64,000 bases of DNA, from NCBI GenBank assembly GCA_017469785.1, contig JAFUFU010000047.1, positions 1 through 64,000 on the forward strand. The letters are read 5' to 3'. How positions within the stretch are numbered: position 1 is the stretch's first letter; every line of letters begins with the position of its first letter. The stretch is from Treponema sp. GTDB taxonomy: Bacteria; Spirochaetota; Spirochaetia; Treponematales; Treponemataceae. Of the stretch, positions 42,001 through 51,250 are shown one piece after another. The position numbers were made by a program, and so were the translations under genes. The notes below the pieces were generated by a model. The model saw only the letters and a program-made list of their open reading frames with translations. It did no database searches and was not told the origin of the DNA.

Positions 42001-42012
42001 AGGAGCATTTAA

Positions 42013-42606
42013 ATGGCTACACGACGCAATCCTCGTTTTAAGGAATGTAGACGACTTGGTGTCAATGTTTGTGGACACCCAAAGGCATTGGACAGGGCTG
42101 GTGCACCAGCATTCAAGAAGACAAAGAAACCTTCTGATTATGCTTTGCACTTGATCGAAAAACAGAAAGTAAAGGCTTACTACAATATCCTTGAAAAACA
42201 GCTCCGCCGCTACTTCGAGCAGGCTGCTAAATCAAAGGAGATGACAGGTACTGCTCTCTTGGTTGCTCTCGAGACTCGTCTTGACAACCTCGTTTATCGC
42301 TTGGGATTCGCTTCTTCAATCCGCATGGCTCGCCAGATGGTCAGCCACAAGCATATCCTTGTTGACGGAAAAGTTATCAATATTCCTTCTTACGCTGTAA
42401 AAGTCGGCACAACAATTTCTTTGGTCGAAAAAGCACGCAAGAGCGAACAGTTCAAGTCAACATACCTTTCAAACAACAAGGCAAAACTTGACTACCTTGA
42501 GCGCGACGATGACAACTTCACTGGTAAGCTTGCCCGTCTGCCACAGCGTTCAGAAATCCCAGTTCAGATTAACGACCAGATGGTCGTCGAATACTACAGC
42601 AAATAG
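42013..42606 (+). CDS. rpsD: 30S ribosomal protein S4
   Basis: Primary 16S rRNA-binding protein that nucleates the 30S body. The 197-residue sequence has the S4 N-terminal domain (MATRRNPRFKECRRLGVNVC) and the S4 RNA-binding domain (RLDNLVYRLGFASSIRMARQ, SHKHILVDGKVINIPSY). Two cysteines (12 and 20) remain of the four-Cys zinc form, so zinc binding is doubtful. It is monocistronic here, not in an alpha operon with rpsK/rpoA, and has its own promoter, structured leader and terminator. Confidence 0.98.
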   Translation: MATRRNPRFKECRRLGVNVCGHPKALDRAGAPAFKKTKKPSDYALHLIEKQKVKAYYNILEKQLRRYFEQAAKSKEMTGTALLVALETRLDNLVYRLGFASSIRMARQMVSHKHILVDGKVINIPSYAVKVGTTISLVEKARKSEQFKSTYLSNNKAKLDYLERDDDNFTGKLARLPQRSEIPVQINDQMVVEYYSK

Positions 42607-42651
42607 TAAAAAAGGTCGGGCTTGTCCCGGCTATGACTGTGATTATGCGAG

Positions 42652-42678
42652 ACCGCTCCTTTTGGGGCGGTTTTTTTT
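42652..42678 (+). terminator. Intrinsic terminator of rpsD
   Basis: ACCGCTCC-tttt-GGGGCGGT (42652-42671) followed by a run of Ts to 42678. Confidence 0.92.
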
Positions 42679-42682
42679 ATGC

Positions 42683-42831
42683 CCTCACAGAGTTTGGGAG
42701 GGCACAGAGAGCTTATCTGTTTAAGAGAACTCTCCGTGGTCTCTGTGGCCCCTACGAGCATAGCTCTTCGGGAGACTCGCTAAAATTGCACCTTGTGCAA
42801 TTTTTTAACGCTCCCTATCTGTGAGAAATTT
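42683..42831. repeat. CTCTGTG palindromic repeat, copy D, with nested element
   Basis: The left arm starts ccctcacagagttt and the right end reads atctgtgagaaattt. A nested element occupies 42750-42819 in the right arm (cctacgagcatagctc to ttaacgctccct). The 349-bp gap between rpsD and clpB holds only the terminator, this repeat and the clpB leader. Confidence 0.8.
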
Positions 42832-42879
42832 AAACTTGCCGATTTGATTTTTTTTGCTTATTTTCATAGTGATAGAAAG

Positions 42880-42940
42880 ATTCCGAAGAAAATCTTGAGA
42901 AACTTCAGTTTTTCGAAGTTCCACGGACTACATTCGGAAT
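42880..42940 (+). promoter_or_regulatory. Folded leader upstream of clpB
   Basis: ATTCCGAA (42880-42887) pairs with TTCGGAAT (42933-42940) and encloses AACTTC (42901-42906) with GAAGTT (42915-42920). The ribosome-binding site AGGGGG follows unpaired. No CIRCE element is seen. Possible heat or stability control. Confidence 0.4.
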
Positions 42941-42955
42941 AACAGGGGGTACACT

Positions 42956-45550
42956 ATGAATTACGAGCAGTTTACCTTAAAAACACAGGATGCCTTGCAG
43001 GAAGCAAGCGCACTTGCTCAGCAGAATGACCATTCAGAAATCGGCTTGCCACATCTTCTGGTGGCCATGCTTGAGCAGAAGGACGGAATCACTTCTCCCA
43101 TTGTGGAGAGAATTGGCGTTCAAAAAGAAGCCCTTCTTGAAGGGGCAAAAAATCTTCTTTCTTCATATCCAAAAGTCACCGGCAACGTGCAGATGCAGCT
43201 TTCAGGCGAGGCTCAGAAAGTCCTTGCCAAAGCCGAAAAGGAAATGGCGGCTTTAAAAGACCAGTTCCTTTCGGTGGAGCATATCTTACTTGCGATGGCT
43301 CAGAGCGACGGCCGCACCGGCGAGCTTTTGAGGCAGTACGGAATCACTAAAGAGACAATCCTTGAGGCCTTAAAAGCCGTCCGAGGAAACCAGAAAGTGG
43401 ACACAAACGACCCTGAAAGCAAGATGCAGTCCCTGGAAAAATATTGCACTGATTTGACGGCCCGCGCCCGCCAGGACAAAATCGACCCTGTAATCGGCCG
43501 TGATGAGGAAATCCGCCGTGTAATGCAGGTGCTCGTCCGTCGCACAAAGAACAATCCTGTTCTGATTGGCGAGCCAGGCGTAGGAAAAACGGCAATCGTT
43601 GAGGGACTTGCCCGCCGTATCGCTTCGGGAGATGTTCCTGAATCCCTTAAAAACAAGCGGCTTCTTTCTCTGGATATGGGAAGCCTTGTGGCCGGGGCAA
43701 AATTCCGCGGCGAGTTTGAGGAGCGGTTAAAGGCTGTAATCACCGAAGTCGCCAAAAGCGAGGGACAGATTATCCTCTTTATAGACGAACTTCACACGAT
43801 TGTGGGGGCTGGTGCCAGTGAAGGCTCAATGGACGCCAGCAATTTGCTAAAGCCAGCCCTTTCTCGCGGTGAGCTTCATGTTATCGGGGCTACGACCCTG
43901 AACGAATACCGCAAATATATCGAAAAAGACGCGGCGTTGGAGCGTCGTTTCCAGCAGGTTTACTGTGCCGAGCCGAATGTTGAGGACACAATCGCCATTC
44001 TGCGCGGACTGCGGGATAAATACGAGATTCATCACGGGGTTAAAATCAATGATGAGGCCCTTGTCGCCGCCGCCACTCTCTCAAACCGCTACATCACAAA
44101 CCGCTTTTTGCCGGATAAGGCCATTGACCTTGTGGACGAGGCTGCCAGCCGCCTGAAAATGGAAATTGAGAGCGAGCCTACGGAACTTGACCAGCTGGAG
44201 CGAAAAATCCTTCAGCTTCAGATTGAAAAGCAGTCTCTTTCTAAGGAAGACGATGCGGCTTCGAAAGAAAGATTGCAGAAACTTGAGAAGGAACTTGCCG
44301 AAGTCACTGCCAGCCGGGACGCCATGAAGTTACAGTGGCAGAACGAAAAGGCTGAAATCGACAGGAGCCGGAAACTCAAGGAAGAGCTGGAGCAGGCCCG
44401 CTTTGAGGAAGAAAAATACACCCGCGAGGGCGACTTCAACAAGGCCGCGGAATTGAAATACGGAAAAATCCCTTCCCTTGAAAAGGAACTGGCAGAGGCT
44501 CAGAAAGCCGATGAAGAGCGGCATAATAAGGAAGACAATGGCGTTTCTGATTCCCTTTTAAGGCAGGAAGTCACTGAGGAAGATATTGCCCGCGTGGTAA
44601 GCGCCTGGACCGGAATCCCCATTGCAAAAATGCTCACAAGCGAAAAGCAGAAGTATGTTCAGCTGGAAAGCGTCCTGCACAAGAGGGTAATCGGACAGGA
44701 CGAGGCTGTTTCCGTGGTGAGCGACGCAATCCGCCGAAACAGGGCCGGCCTTAACGACCCCAACCGACCGCTGGGAAGCTTTATGTTCATCGGGCCTACA
44801 GGTGTGGGAAAGACAGAGCTTGCAAAGACATTGGCCGACTTCCTCTTTAATGACGAAAAGGCCCTTACCCGAATCGATATGTCTGAGTACATGGAAAAAT
44901 TCAGCGTGACCCGTCTGATTGGTGCCCCTCCGGGATATGTGGGCTATGATGAGGGTGGTCAGCTCACCGAGGCTGTACGCCGCCGCCCTTACAGCGTGAT
45001 TCTCTTCGATGAGGTTGAGAAGGCCCATCCTGATGTCTTCAACGTGCTTTTGCAGGTGCTTGATGACGGCCGCCTTACCGACGGACAGGGCAGGGTAGTG
45101 GACTTTAAGAACACAATCATCATCATGACCAGCAATCTGGGAAGCGATTTGATTCTGGACGCTGACACCCAGGAAAAACTTGTGGCGGCCCGTCCTGCGG
45201 TGGATGTCCTTTTAAAGCAAACCTTCCGCCCTGAATTCCTCAACCGAATCGATGAAATCGTCATGTTCGGCCGGCTTTCAAAGGACTGCATCGGCGGAAT
45301 AGTCAAGAATCAGCTGGAGCGGGTAAAAAGCAGACTTTCCGACCGAAGAATCACTCTGGAATTTGACCAGTCCGCCATCGACTTTTTGAGCGATGTAGGC
45401 TATGACCCGGCCTTTGGAGCGCGCCCTGTAAAGCGGGCCGTTCAGACCTATGTGGAAAATCCCCTGGCAAAGGAGATTTTGGGCGGAAAATTCGGCGAGG
45501 ATGCCTGTATCCATGTCAGCGCGGAAGCGGGGAAGCTTATATTTGGGTGA
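42956..45550 (+). CDS. clpB: Protein disaggregase ClpB (Hsp100)
   Basis: Hexameric ATPase that rescues aggregated protein with DnaK. All domains are present in 864 residues: the Clp N repeat (about 1-145), first AAA+ domain with [10 protein letters not shown] and [12 protein letters not shown], the coiled-coil middle domain (about 405-525), and second AAA+ domain with [10 protein letters not shown] and [11 protein letters not shown]. The C-terminal ClpB small domain ends [16 protein letters not shown] and on. AGGGGG precedes the ATG. It is monocistronic. Confidence 0.98.
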   Translation: MNYEQFTLKTQDALQEASALAQQNDHSEIGLPHLLVAMLEQKDGITSPIVERIGVQKEALLEGAKNLLSSYPKVTGNVQMQLSGEAQKVLAKAEKEMAALKDQFLSVEHILLAMAQSDGRTGELLRQYGITKETILEALKAVRGNQKVDTNDPESKMQSLEKYCTDLTARARQDKIDPVIGRDEEIRRVMQVLVRRTKNNPVLIGEPGVGKTAIVEGLARRIASGDVPESLKNKRLLSLDMGSLVAGAKFRGEFEERLKAVITEVAKSEGQIILFIDELHTIVGAGASEGSMDASNLLKPALSRGELHVIGATTLNEYRKYIEKDAALERRFQQVYCAEPNVEDTIAILRGLRDKYEIHHGVKINDEALVAAATLSNRYITNRFLPDKAIDLVDEAASRLKMEIESEPTELDQLERKILQLQIEKQSLSKEDDAASKERLQKLEKELAEVTASRDAMKLQWQNEKAEIDRSRKLKEELEQARFEEEKYTREGDFNKAAELKYGKIPSLEKELAEAQKADEERHNKEDNGVSDSLLRQEVTEEDIARVVSAWTGIPIAKMLTSEKQKYVQLESVLHKRVIGQDEAVSVVSDAIRRNRAGLNDPNRPLGSFMFIGPTGVGKTELAKTLADFLFNDEKALTRIDMSEYMEKFSVTRLIGAPPGYVGYDEGGQLTEAVRRRPYSVILFDEVEKAHPDVFNVLLQVLDDGRLTDGQGRVVDFKNTIIIMTSNLGSDLILDADTQEKLVAARPAVDVLLKQTFRPEFLNRIDEIVMFGRLSKDCIGGIVKNQLERVKSRLSDRRITLEFDQSAIDFLSDVGYDPAFGARPVKRAVQTYVENPLAKEILGGKFGEDACIHVSAEAGKLIFG

Positions 45551-45638
45551 AAATAACTATAATCTCCCCCTGTTTTTTATGTATTCTATACATTATGATT
45601 GTACTCAACAAAACATAATAGAATCTTAAGAATTCTGA

Positions 45639-45667
45639 TTGACAGCTGGGTACATTTAAGCTACAAT
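45639..45667 (+). promoter_or_regulatory. Consensus sigma70 promoter of the TRL-like gene
   Basis: TTGACA (45639-45644), 17 bases, TACAAT (45662-45667). It shares TTGACAGCTGGG with the dctP-like promoter at 41785. Confidence 0.85.
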
Positions 45668-45698
45668 TAAAATATCTTTTTTCAAAATGGAGGAAAAA

Positions 45699-45985
45699 AT
45701 GAAAAAGGTTTTTGGTGCAGTTCTTGCAACAGAGCTTTGGCTCTCGCAGTCAGCTGTACAACAGTCGCTCCAGGCGAAGCAAACGCAGGTGTTTCTGCTA
45801 ATGCAAAACGCGGCGAAGCTACAGGTGGATTCCTCTTTGGTCTCATCCCTGTAACATCTGCTGACGTTTCAATCTCAACAGCCGCTGCTAACGGTGGTGT
45901 TAAAAACATCGCTACTGTTGATCACAAGGCTGTCAGCTACCTCGGTATCTGGGTTGTTCGCACAACAATCGTTACTGGTGAGTAA
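45699..45985 (+). pseudogene. TRL-like lipoprotein gene with a frameshift in the signal peptide
   Basis: The promoter and GGAGG lead to ATG 45699, which starts MKKVFGAVLATE and then runs to an early stop at about 45854. The next frame, from about 45737, encodes LALAVSCTTVAPGEANAGV and a full TRL-family lipoprotein domain of about 80 residues (SANAKRGEATGGFLFGLIPV, VDHKAVSYLGIWVVRTT). Adding one base near 45735 would join the signal peptide to the lipobox AVSC. Either the gene is broken, phase-variable, or the base is a sequencing error. Strong promoter and intact domain suggest the lesion is recent. Confidence 0.7.
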
Positions 45986-46009
45986 TAAGCACCAAATTTA
46001 TTAGTGCAA

Positions 46010-46045
46010 GGCCGAAAGGAGAAATCCGAGTAGGTCTTTTTTTAT
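46010..46045 (+). terminator. Probable terminator of the TRL-like gene
   Basis: AGGCC...GGTCT with an inner GGA/TCC pair, followed by seven Ts. The stem is weak. Confidence 0.5.
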
Positions 46046-46084
46046 TTTATTCAGACTCTTCAATTTCCATATTAATTGTAAATT

Positions 46085-46606
46085 ATGAAAAAAGTATCTT
46101 TTCTTGTTGCTTTGGTTCTTCTGACATTCTCTTTTTTTTCTTGTAAGGAAAAGTCTGTTCCGAGCCTCATCGGTGAGTGGAAGGCTCATCTTACTTTAAA
46201 AACAGAACTTTCTTCCGGTACGGCTGAAAATCCCACGGATGCCGGTTTTTTATATACCAAACAGAATCTTACCCTTGCCTTTTCAGAAGGCGGTATCTTT
46301 ACGCGTAAAGTTGTGCAGTCCGTTGACAGTGTTGAGATTCCCGGAAATGAAGATGAAAATGCTGCCAAAGATTATTTCGGACAGTTTTTCAACAAAAATC
46401 TTTCTTTTGACGGTGAGTATGAGCAGTCAGCGGATGTCCTTAGCCTTTCTGTGGAGTCAGTAAGGTCTGGCGATGACGAACCGCTTCCTTATTTGGAATT
46501 CTTTGCAAAGGACCCTTCCATCGGTGATGACGAGCTTTCTTTGCCGTATGAGTTTAAAGACGGCTTTCTCTTCGTTGACGGTGTGAAGTATACAAAATCT
46601 GAATGA
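46085..46606 (+). CDS. Lipoprotein, unknown
   Basis: A 173-residue lipoprotein: signal MKKVSFLVALVLLTFSFFSC with lipobox FFSC. The mature part begins with charged residues then LIGEWKAHLTL, and alternates strands as in small lipocalin-like domains (LTLAFSEGGIFTRK, LSFDGEYEQSADVLSLSV). I do not assign a family. Its stop overlaps the next start (ATGA), so it is translated with the outer-membrane-barrel-like protein at 46603. A joint envelope function is likely. Confidence 0.78.
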   Translation: MKKVSFLVALVLLTFSFFSCKEKSVPSLIGEWKAHLTLKTELSSGTAENPTDAGFLYTKQNLTLAFSEGGIFTRKVVQSVDSVEIPGNEDENAAKDYFGQFFNKNLSFDGEYEQSADVLSLSVESVRSGDDEPLPYLEFFAKDPSIGDDELSLPYEFKDGFLFVDGVKYTKSE

Positions 46607-47091
46607 AATTCAAATCCTTTGTAATAGCGCTTGTTTTTTTCTGTTCTGCTTCCTTTGCTTTTTCTTCTGCTGGCATAGGCGCTTCATTTTCGGAATGCTT
46701 TTCAACTGTTCCGACAGGATTGGTTTCTTTTACTGCACGAAGCGATGTTTCGCCGTGGTGCGTTTTCTTTAACGCTCACCTTGAGAAAAACACCGTCACC
46801 GCTTTTGTTGACAATTGGTTCATAAATGAGCATTTGACTGATTCCGTGGATTATTATCTGCTTTGGGGACTGAGCGTCGGCGCGACATTTGATGATGACG
46901 AGCAGCTGCTGGCTACGGGGTCGCGTCTTGGATTGGGACTCGATTTTTTCCTGCTGGGGCGCCGGCTTGAGCTGTTTACCCAGGCTGTATGCGAGCCTTA
47001 TTATGGCGCAAGAAAAACCGACGGAAGATGGCGGCCCTTCATCAGGCCTGTGAATTTTCCATGTTCTGCTGGCTTTAGGCTCTGGTTCTGA
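46603..47091 (+). CDS. Putative small outer-membrane beta-barrel protein
   Basis: A 162-residue protein with a signal peptide (MKFKSFVIALVFFCSASFAFS). The mature part is made of amphipathic strands (VDYYLLWGLSVGATF, SRLGLGLDFFLLGRRLELFT) and ends in an aromatic residue (SAGFRLWF), as do outer-membrane barrels recognised by BamA. It resembles small spirochaetal surface proteins in layout; no family assigned. Coupled to the 46085 lipoprotein gene. Confidence 0.7.
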   Translation: MKFKSFVIALVFFCSASFAFSSAGIGASFSECFSTVPTGLVSFTARSDVSPWCVFFNAHLEKNTVTAFVDNWFINEHLTDSVDYYLLWGLSVGATFDDDEQLLATGSRLGLGLDFFLLGRRLELFTQAVCEPYYGARKTDGRWRPFIRPVNFPCSAGFRLWF

Positions 47092-47094
47092 TTA

Positions 47095-47123
47095 TTGAAA
47101 AAAAATCTTATAGATAGTAAAGT
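47095..47123 (+). promoter_or_regulatory. Promoter of the bactofilin gene
   Basis: TTGAAA (47095-47100), 17 bases, TAAAGT (47118-47123), then six bases to ATG 47130 and no Shine-Dalgarno: probable leaderless mRNA. Confidence 0.55.
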
Positions 47124-47129
47124 AGTATC

Positions 47130-47501
47130 ATGTTCGATGTAAAGGATTCTGATTTTTTTGATGTCGAAGAAGAAGATTTCGACACGATTCTTGCCCCCGA
47201 CATTAATTTTCGTGGAACAATCCGTTTTACAAAACCTTTCATGATTCGCGGAACTGTTACCGGTTCAATTGATGCTACAAGTGATTTGGTTGTTGATACA
47301 AACGCAGTGGTTACGGCTGGAATCAATGCGTCCAGAGTGTTGGTTCGCGGAAAGGTCGATGGAAATATCGTTGCCCGCGATGTCGTTTTTGTCACTTCAT
47401 CGGGTGCGGTCAACGGTGATATTCTCTCCAAGGAAGTTGTGCTTGAGCCGGGAGCTCATTTCTCCGGCAAATGTACGATGACGCAGAATCCTGTCGCCTA
47501 A
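47130..47501 (+). CDS. Bactofilin (polymer-forming cytoskeletal protein)
   Basis: A 123-residue bactofilin: an acidic tail (about 1-25), then a right-handed beta-helix of short glycine-rich turns (RGTIRFTKPFMIRGTVTGSI, VLVRGKVDGNIVARDVVF, SGAVNGDILSKEVVLEPGA). Bactofilins form filaments on the inner membrane and often guide peptidoglycan enzymes and cell shape; in helical bacteria they affect curvature. A TPR protein gene follows 25 bases downstream. Confidence 0.92.
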   Translation: MFDVKDSDFFDVEEEDFDTILAPDINFRGTIRFTKPFMIRGTVTGSIDATSDLVVDTNAVVTAGINASRVLVRGKVDGNIVARDVVFVTSSGAVNGDILSKEVVLEPGAHFSGKCTMTQNPVA

Positions 47502-47525
47502 AATCAGGATTTAAAAGGAAAACCA

Positions 47526-48146
47526 ATGAAAAATCTGCTTTTTATATTCGCTTTTTTATTCTCTTTTTATTTTGTTTCGGCCCAGTCAAAACCTGATGCC
47601 CTTGTTCTCTATCGGAACGGCAATTATGCTGACGCGATAAAAGTCTGTGAGCAGGAAATCGCCGCCAACCCGAAAAACATCGATTCATACTGCGTTCTCT
47701 GCTGGTCTCTGGTCAGGAACCGCCAATACGCGGAAGGTGAGCTCCGGGCTACAGAAGCGCGAAAAATCGCTCCCGCTGACGTCCGCTTAATGGAGATTCT
47801 TGCCGAGGCCTATTACTATCAGGGCAAAAACGGTCTTGCCCTTGACATGTTCCGCACATACATTGCTAACGCTCCCTCAAATGCAGCCAGAATCGGAAAT
47901 GCTTACTATTACATGGGCGAAATTTACATCCGTCAGGGAAAGTACCAGCATGCAGATATTTCCATGACCATGTCTGTTTACACGGAGCCTCTTGTTGACA
48001 TCTGGTGGACCCGTTGCGGATATGCCCGGGAAATGGCCGGGAGCTATGCAACTGCTCTTGAAGCTTATTCAAAGGCGCTGGAGTTAAAGGCATCTAACGG
48101 TGACGCTGCCCGTGGCAAAGAGCGTGTCGCTGCAAGACTTAGATAG
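47526..48146 (+). CDS. Exported TPR-repeat protein
   Basis: A 206-residue protein with a signal peptide (MKNLLFIFAFLFSFYFVSAQ) and about four to five TPR units. Clear ones are ALVLYRNGNYADAIKVCEQE, IGNAYYYMGEIYIRQGKYQH and YATALEAYSKALELKASNGD. TPR modules mediate protein contacts in the periplasm. AAGGA precedes the ATG. It is co-directional with, and six bases upstream of, mtaB. Confidence 0.85.
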   Translation: MKNLLFIFAFLFSFYFVSAQSKPDALVLYRNGNYADAIKVCEQEIAANPKNIDSYCVLCWSLVRNRQYAEGELRATEARKIAPADVRLMEILAEAYYYQGKNGLALDMFRTYIANAPSNAARIGNAYYYMGEIYIRQGKYQHADISMTMSVYTEPLVDIWWTRCGYAREMAGSYATALEAYSKALELKASNGDAARGKERVAARLR

Positions 48147-48152
48147 TTTTTT

Positions 48153-49595
48153 ATGAGCGAATTAAACAGAACAATTCATTTTGAAACATTGGGCTGCCGC
48201 TTGAATCAAGTTGAGAGTGAGGGGGCGGCTCGTTTTTTCAGCGACGCGGGCTTTCCCGTCACCATGGAGCCTTTTACGGCAAAATCTTCCGACGAAAAGG
48301 CTGTCCTCTGCGTGGTAAATACATGCACTGTCACGGCAAAGGCCGAGCAGAAAGCGCGCCGAATCATCCGTATGCTGCTTAAAACCTGCCCCAACTGCGC
48401 TGTTGCCGTCACCGGCTGCTACGCCCAGCTCAATCAAGGCGACTTGCTTGCAATCGACAAGAGAATCTGCGTTCTGGGCGGCCAGCACAAAGGTTCTCTG
48501 GCAGACCTTCCCAATCTCCTAAAAAATCTTTTGGAGCAAAATCCTTCGGCGGACGGAAATTTTATTTCCGCTGAAATCCAGAAATTCTTTGATAAAGAAA
48601 ACGCCTCTTCAATTCAGAATGTGATTACTTCTCCCTTCCGCCTTTCCACGGACACTTTCATCAATCATTCCCGCTCTTCCCTTAAAATCCAGGACGGATG
48701 CAACTGCGTCTGCACTTATTGCCGCATTCGCCTTGCCCGGGGTAAGTCAGTTTCCCTTGCCACAAGTGAAGTTCTGGAGAGGGTAAAGGCCCTTGAAAAA
48801 GCGGGGCAGAGTGAAGTCGTCATCACCACGGTGAACATCGGCCAGTATTTGAGTGAATACGAAGGAAAGCGGGTGCGATTTGCCGAGCTGTTAGAGTTGA
48901 TTCTTGCCCAGACCGAAAAAATCAAAATCCGCATTTCAAGCCTTTATCCTGAAATCGTGGACGAAAACTTGAGCTCTCTTTTTGAGAACGATCGGGTTTG
49001 TCCTTATTTTCATATTTCTGTCCAGAGCGGAAGTGACGCTGTTCTATCTAAAATGAAGCGGCCCTACAAGATTGAGGCTGTTTACCGGGCGACGGAACTG
49101 CTCAAAAAAGCCAAGAAAAATCCCTTCCTCGCCTGTGACATTATCGCCGGCTTCCCCGGTGAGAGCGATGAAGACTTTGACCTTACGATGAAAATGCTTT
49201 CTGACTGCGGCTTTACTTTCGTTCACGCCTTTCCATTTAGCCCCCGGCCCGGGACAGAGGCCTTCAAAATGCGCCCCATGGTTCCGAATTATGTGACCGA
49301 TACCAGGATTGCCCGCCTTGAGGAATTCAACAAGAAGTCAAAAACGGATTATATCAATTCCTTTGCGGGAAAAAGCCTTCCTGCCGTCTGTGAGAGCGTA
49401 CACCGAGCAAGGCTGGTAAAGGACCGGGTAATCATTCACGCCGTAACCGAGAATTTCCTTCACTGTCAGCTTGTCTTTTCGCCTGATGACAAGAATATCC
49501 CCAAGGCGGGAAGCAGCGTTCAGGTAAAAATTATTCGCCCCCTTGGAGAAAAAGAGAGGACAGGCGAAAGCGACACTCTTGCAGTTCTTGCGTGA
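48153..49595 (+). CDS. mtaB: tRNA t6A37 methylthiotransferase MtaB
   Basis: Radical SAM enzyme that adds a methylthio group to N6-threonylcarbamoyladenosine 37 of tRNA. The N-terminal UPF0004 domain has its three cluster cysteines (ETLGCRLNQVE, VVNTCTV, VTGCYAQ). The radical SAM site is DGCNCVCTYCRIRLARG (C-x3-C-x2-C). A TRAM-like C-terminal domain follows. GCRLNQ and CRIRLARG are the MtaB rather than MiaB variants. At 480 residues it is slightly long. Confidence 0.94.
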   Translation: MSELNRTIHFETLGCRLNQVESEGAARFFSDAGFPVTMEPFTAKSSDEKAVLCVVNTCTVTAKAEQKARRIIRMLLKTCPNCAVAVTGCYAQLNQGDLLAIDKRICVLGGQHKGSLADLPNLLKNLLEQNPSADGNFISAEIQKFFDKENASSIQNVITSPFRLSTDTFINHSRSSLKIQDGCNCVCTYCRIRLARGKSVSLATSEVLERVKALEKAGQSEVVITTVNIGQYLSEYEGKRVRFAELLELILAQTEKIKIRISSLYPEIVDENLSSLFENDRVCPYFHISVQSGSDAVLSKMKRPYKIEAVYRATELLKKAKKNPFLACDIIAGFPGESDEDFDLTMKMLSDCGFTFVHAFPFSPRPGTEAFKMRPMVPNYVTDTRIARLEEFNKKSKTDYINSFAGKSLPAVCESVHRARLVKDRVIIHAVTENFLHCQLVFSPDDKNIPKAGSSVQVKIIRPLGEKERTGESDTLAVLA

Positions 49596-49648
49596 GGGCT
49601 TGCAGCGAACTGTGCGCCCACTCTATTCTCACAATCTTTGCATTTTGC

Positions 49649-49654
49649 TATAAT
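49649..49654 (+). promoter_or_regulatory. Extended -10 box just before argH
   Basis: TGCTATAAT with TATAAT at 49649-49654, then eight bases to ATG 49663. There is no Shine-Dalgarno, so a leaderless or near-leaderless mRNA is likely. Confidence 0.6.
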
Positions 49655-49662
49655 TACTATCT

Positions 49663-51084
49663 ATGGAAACAAAAAACACTCCTCACGGAACGATTACCGA
49701 TAACAATCATGCCGCTCTCTGGCACGGACGCTTTGCCGAAGGACCTGATGCGGCCGCCGTTGAATTTGAGACTTCGATTCATGTTGACGAGCGAATGGCT
49801 TTGGATGACATTCACGGCTCAATGGCTCACGCATCTATGCTGGCAATGCAGGGAATTATTTCGCCCGAGGAGAACAAGGCCATTCAGGATGGGCTTTCTT
49901 CTATAGAAAAGGATTTGACTTCTGGCGCTCTTTCAATCGACTATTCAGCCGAAGACATTCACTCTTTTATCGAAGCCACTTTGACAGACCGAATCGGAGA
50001 CCCTGGCCGTAAACTTCACACGGGCCGCAGCCGGAACGACCAGATTGCTTTGGACGAGCGGCTTTATCTCCGCCGGGTCATTCCTGATTTGCAGAAGGCG
50101 ATTGTTTCCCTCATTAAAACCCTTACGGAAATTGCCTCAAAACACAAAAATTCCCTTTTGACGGGCTACACTCACATGCAGCATGCCCAGCCGGGAAGCC
50201 TTGCCCAGCATCTCTGTGCCTGGGCTTTTATGCTCATGCGTGATGTGGAGCGCCTTTCGGATTCATTGAAGCGGGTTTCCCTTTCTCCTTTGGGAAGCGG
50301 CGCCTTAATGGGAAGCACCTTGCCCCTTGACCGGGAAGCAGTGGCAAAGGAGCTGGGCTTTGAGGGAGCGACTTACAATTCCCTGGACTCGGTTTCTGAC
50401 CGTGACTACTGCATCGAATTCACTTCTGACTTTGCGATTTTGCAGCAGCATTTGAGTCGCATGGCTGAGGAAGTGGTCTTGTGGTCTACCACCGAATTCG
50501 GCTTTATCAATCTGAGCGAAAAATGGTCTACCGGCTCTTCAATTATGCCGCAGAAAAAAAATCCTGACTTCGCTGAGTTGATTCGCGGCCGCACTGGAAA
50601 GGTTTACGGAGACTTAATCAATCTTCTGGTTATGATGAAGGGCTTGCCCTTGGCTTATGACCGTGACATGCAGGAAGACAAGGCCCCGCTTTTTGAGGCT
50701 TTGGACACGGTTCAGGGCAATGTAATTGTCTTTGAGGCCATGATTGCAAGCGCGGAGTGGAACCTTCCCAAAATGGAAGAAAGCTGTTTCGGCGGATTCG
50801 CCAATGCCACTGATGTAGCCGACTACCTGGTGCGAAAGGGGCTTCCTTTCCGCCTGGCTCACGGAGTTTCGGCAAAATGCGTTCGACTTGCCATTGATTC
50901 AGGTCTTTCTGCCATTGAAGAGCTAAAACTTGATGACATGAAAAAGATTTCCCCTCTCTTTGAGGAAGACATCTTTAAGTGCATCACGCCCAAAGCCTGC
51001 ATGGAAGGCCGAAAAACTCTAGGCGGTCCCGGCGCAATAGACAAGCAGATTGAAGTTCTGAAGGCCTTTTGCAATAAATTTTAA
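49663..51084 (+). CDS. argH: Argininosuccinate lyase
   Basis: Cleaves argininosuccinate to arginine and fumarate in the cytoplasm. The fumarase/aspartase superfamily signature GSSIMPQKKNPDFAELIRG is intact, as are HTGRSRNDQIALDERLYLR and TGYTHMQHAQPGSLAQHLCA. The 473-residue length is normal. No argG or other arg gene is near. Downstream lie genes of an amino-acid ABC importer, separated by a palindromic repeat, which could make an arginine-related set. argR is 10 kb away. Confidence 0.97.
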   Translation: METKNTPHGTITDNNHAALWHGRFAEGPDAAAVEFETSIHVDERMALDDIHGSMAHASMLAMQGIISPEENKAIQDGLSSIEKDLTSGALSIDYSAEDIHSFIEATLTDRIGDPGRKLHTGRSRNDQIALDERLYLRRVIPDLQKAIVSLIKTLTEIASKHKNSLLTGYTHMQHAQPGSLAQHLCAWAFMLMRDVERLSDSLKRVSLSPLGSGALMGSTLPLDREAVAKELGFEGATYNSLDSVSDRDYCIEFTSDFAILQQHLSRMAEEVVLWSTTEFGFINLSEKWSTGSSIMPQKKNPDFAELIRGRTGKVYGDLINLLVMMKGLPLAYDRDMQEDKAPLFEALDTVQGNVIVFEAMIASAEWNLPKMEESCFGGFANATDVADYLVRKGLPFRLAHGVSAKCVRLAIDSGLSAIEELKLDDMKKISPLFEEDIFKCITPKACMEGRKTLGGPGAIDKQIEVLKAFCNKF

Positions 51085-51085
51085 A

Positions 51086-51233
51086 TTCCTCACAGAGCGC
51101 ACAGAGTTCACAGAGAGAATTTTGCAATACAAAATTTTATACGCTGAATCCTGTTGTTACTAAAAACAACGAGATTTTGGCGGGAGACTTCTTATATGAA
51201 GAATTCTCTGTGAACTCCTAAGCTCTGTGAGTG
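51086..51233. repeat. CTCTGTG palindromic repeat, copy E
   Basis: The left arm starts ttcctcacagagcgcacaga and the right arm ends actcctaagctctgtgagt. It fills the gap between argH and the binding-protein gene. Confidence 0.85.
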
Positions 51234-51250
51234 GTATATAGGAGAAAATT

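Noticed and set aside
48153..49595. MiaB
   Set aside because: GCRLNQ and the cysteine contexts are those of the MtaB subgroup.
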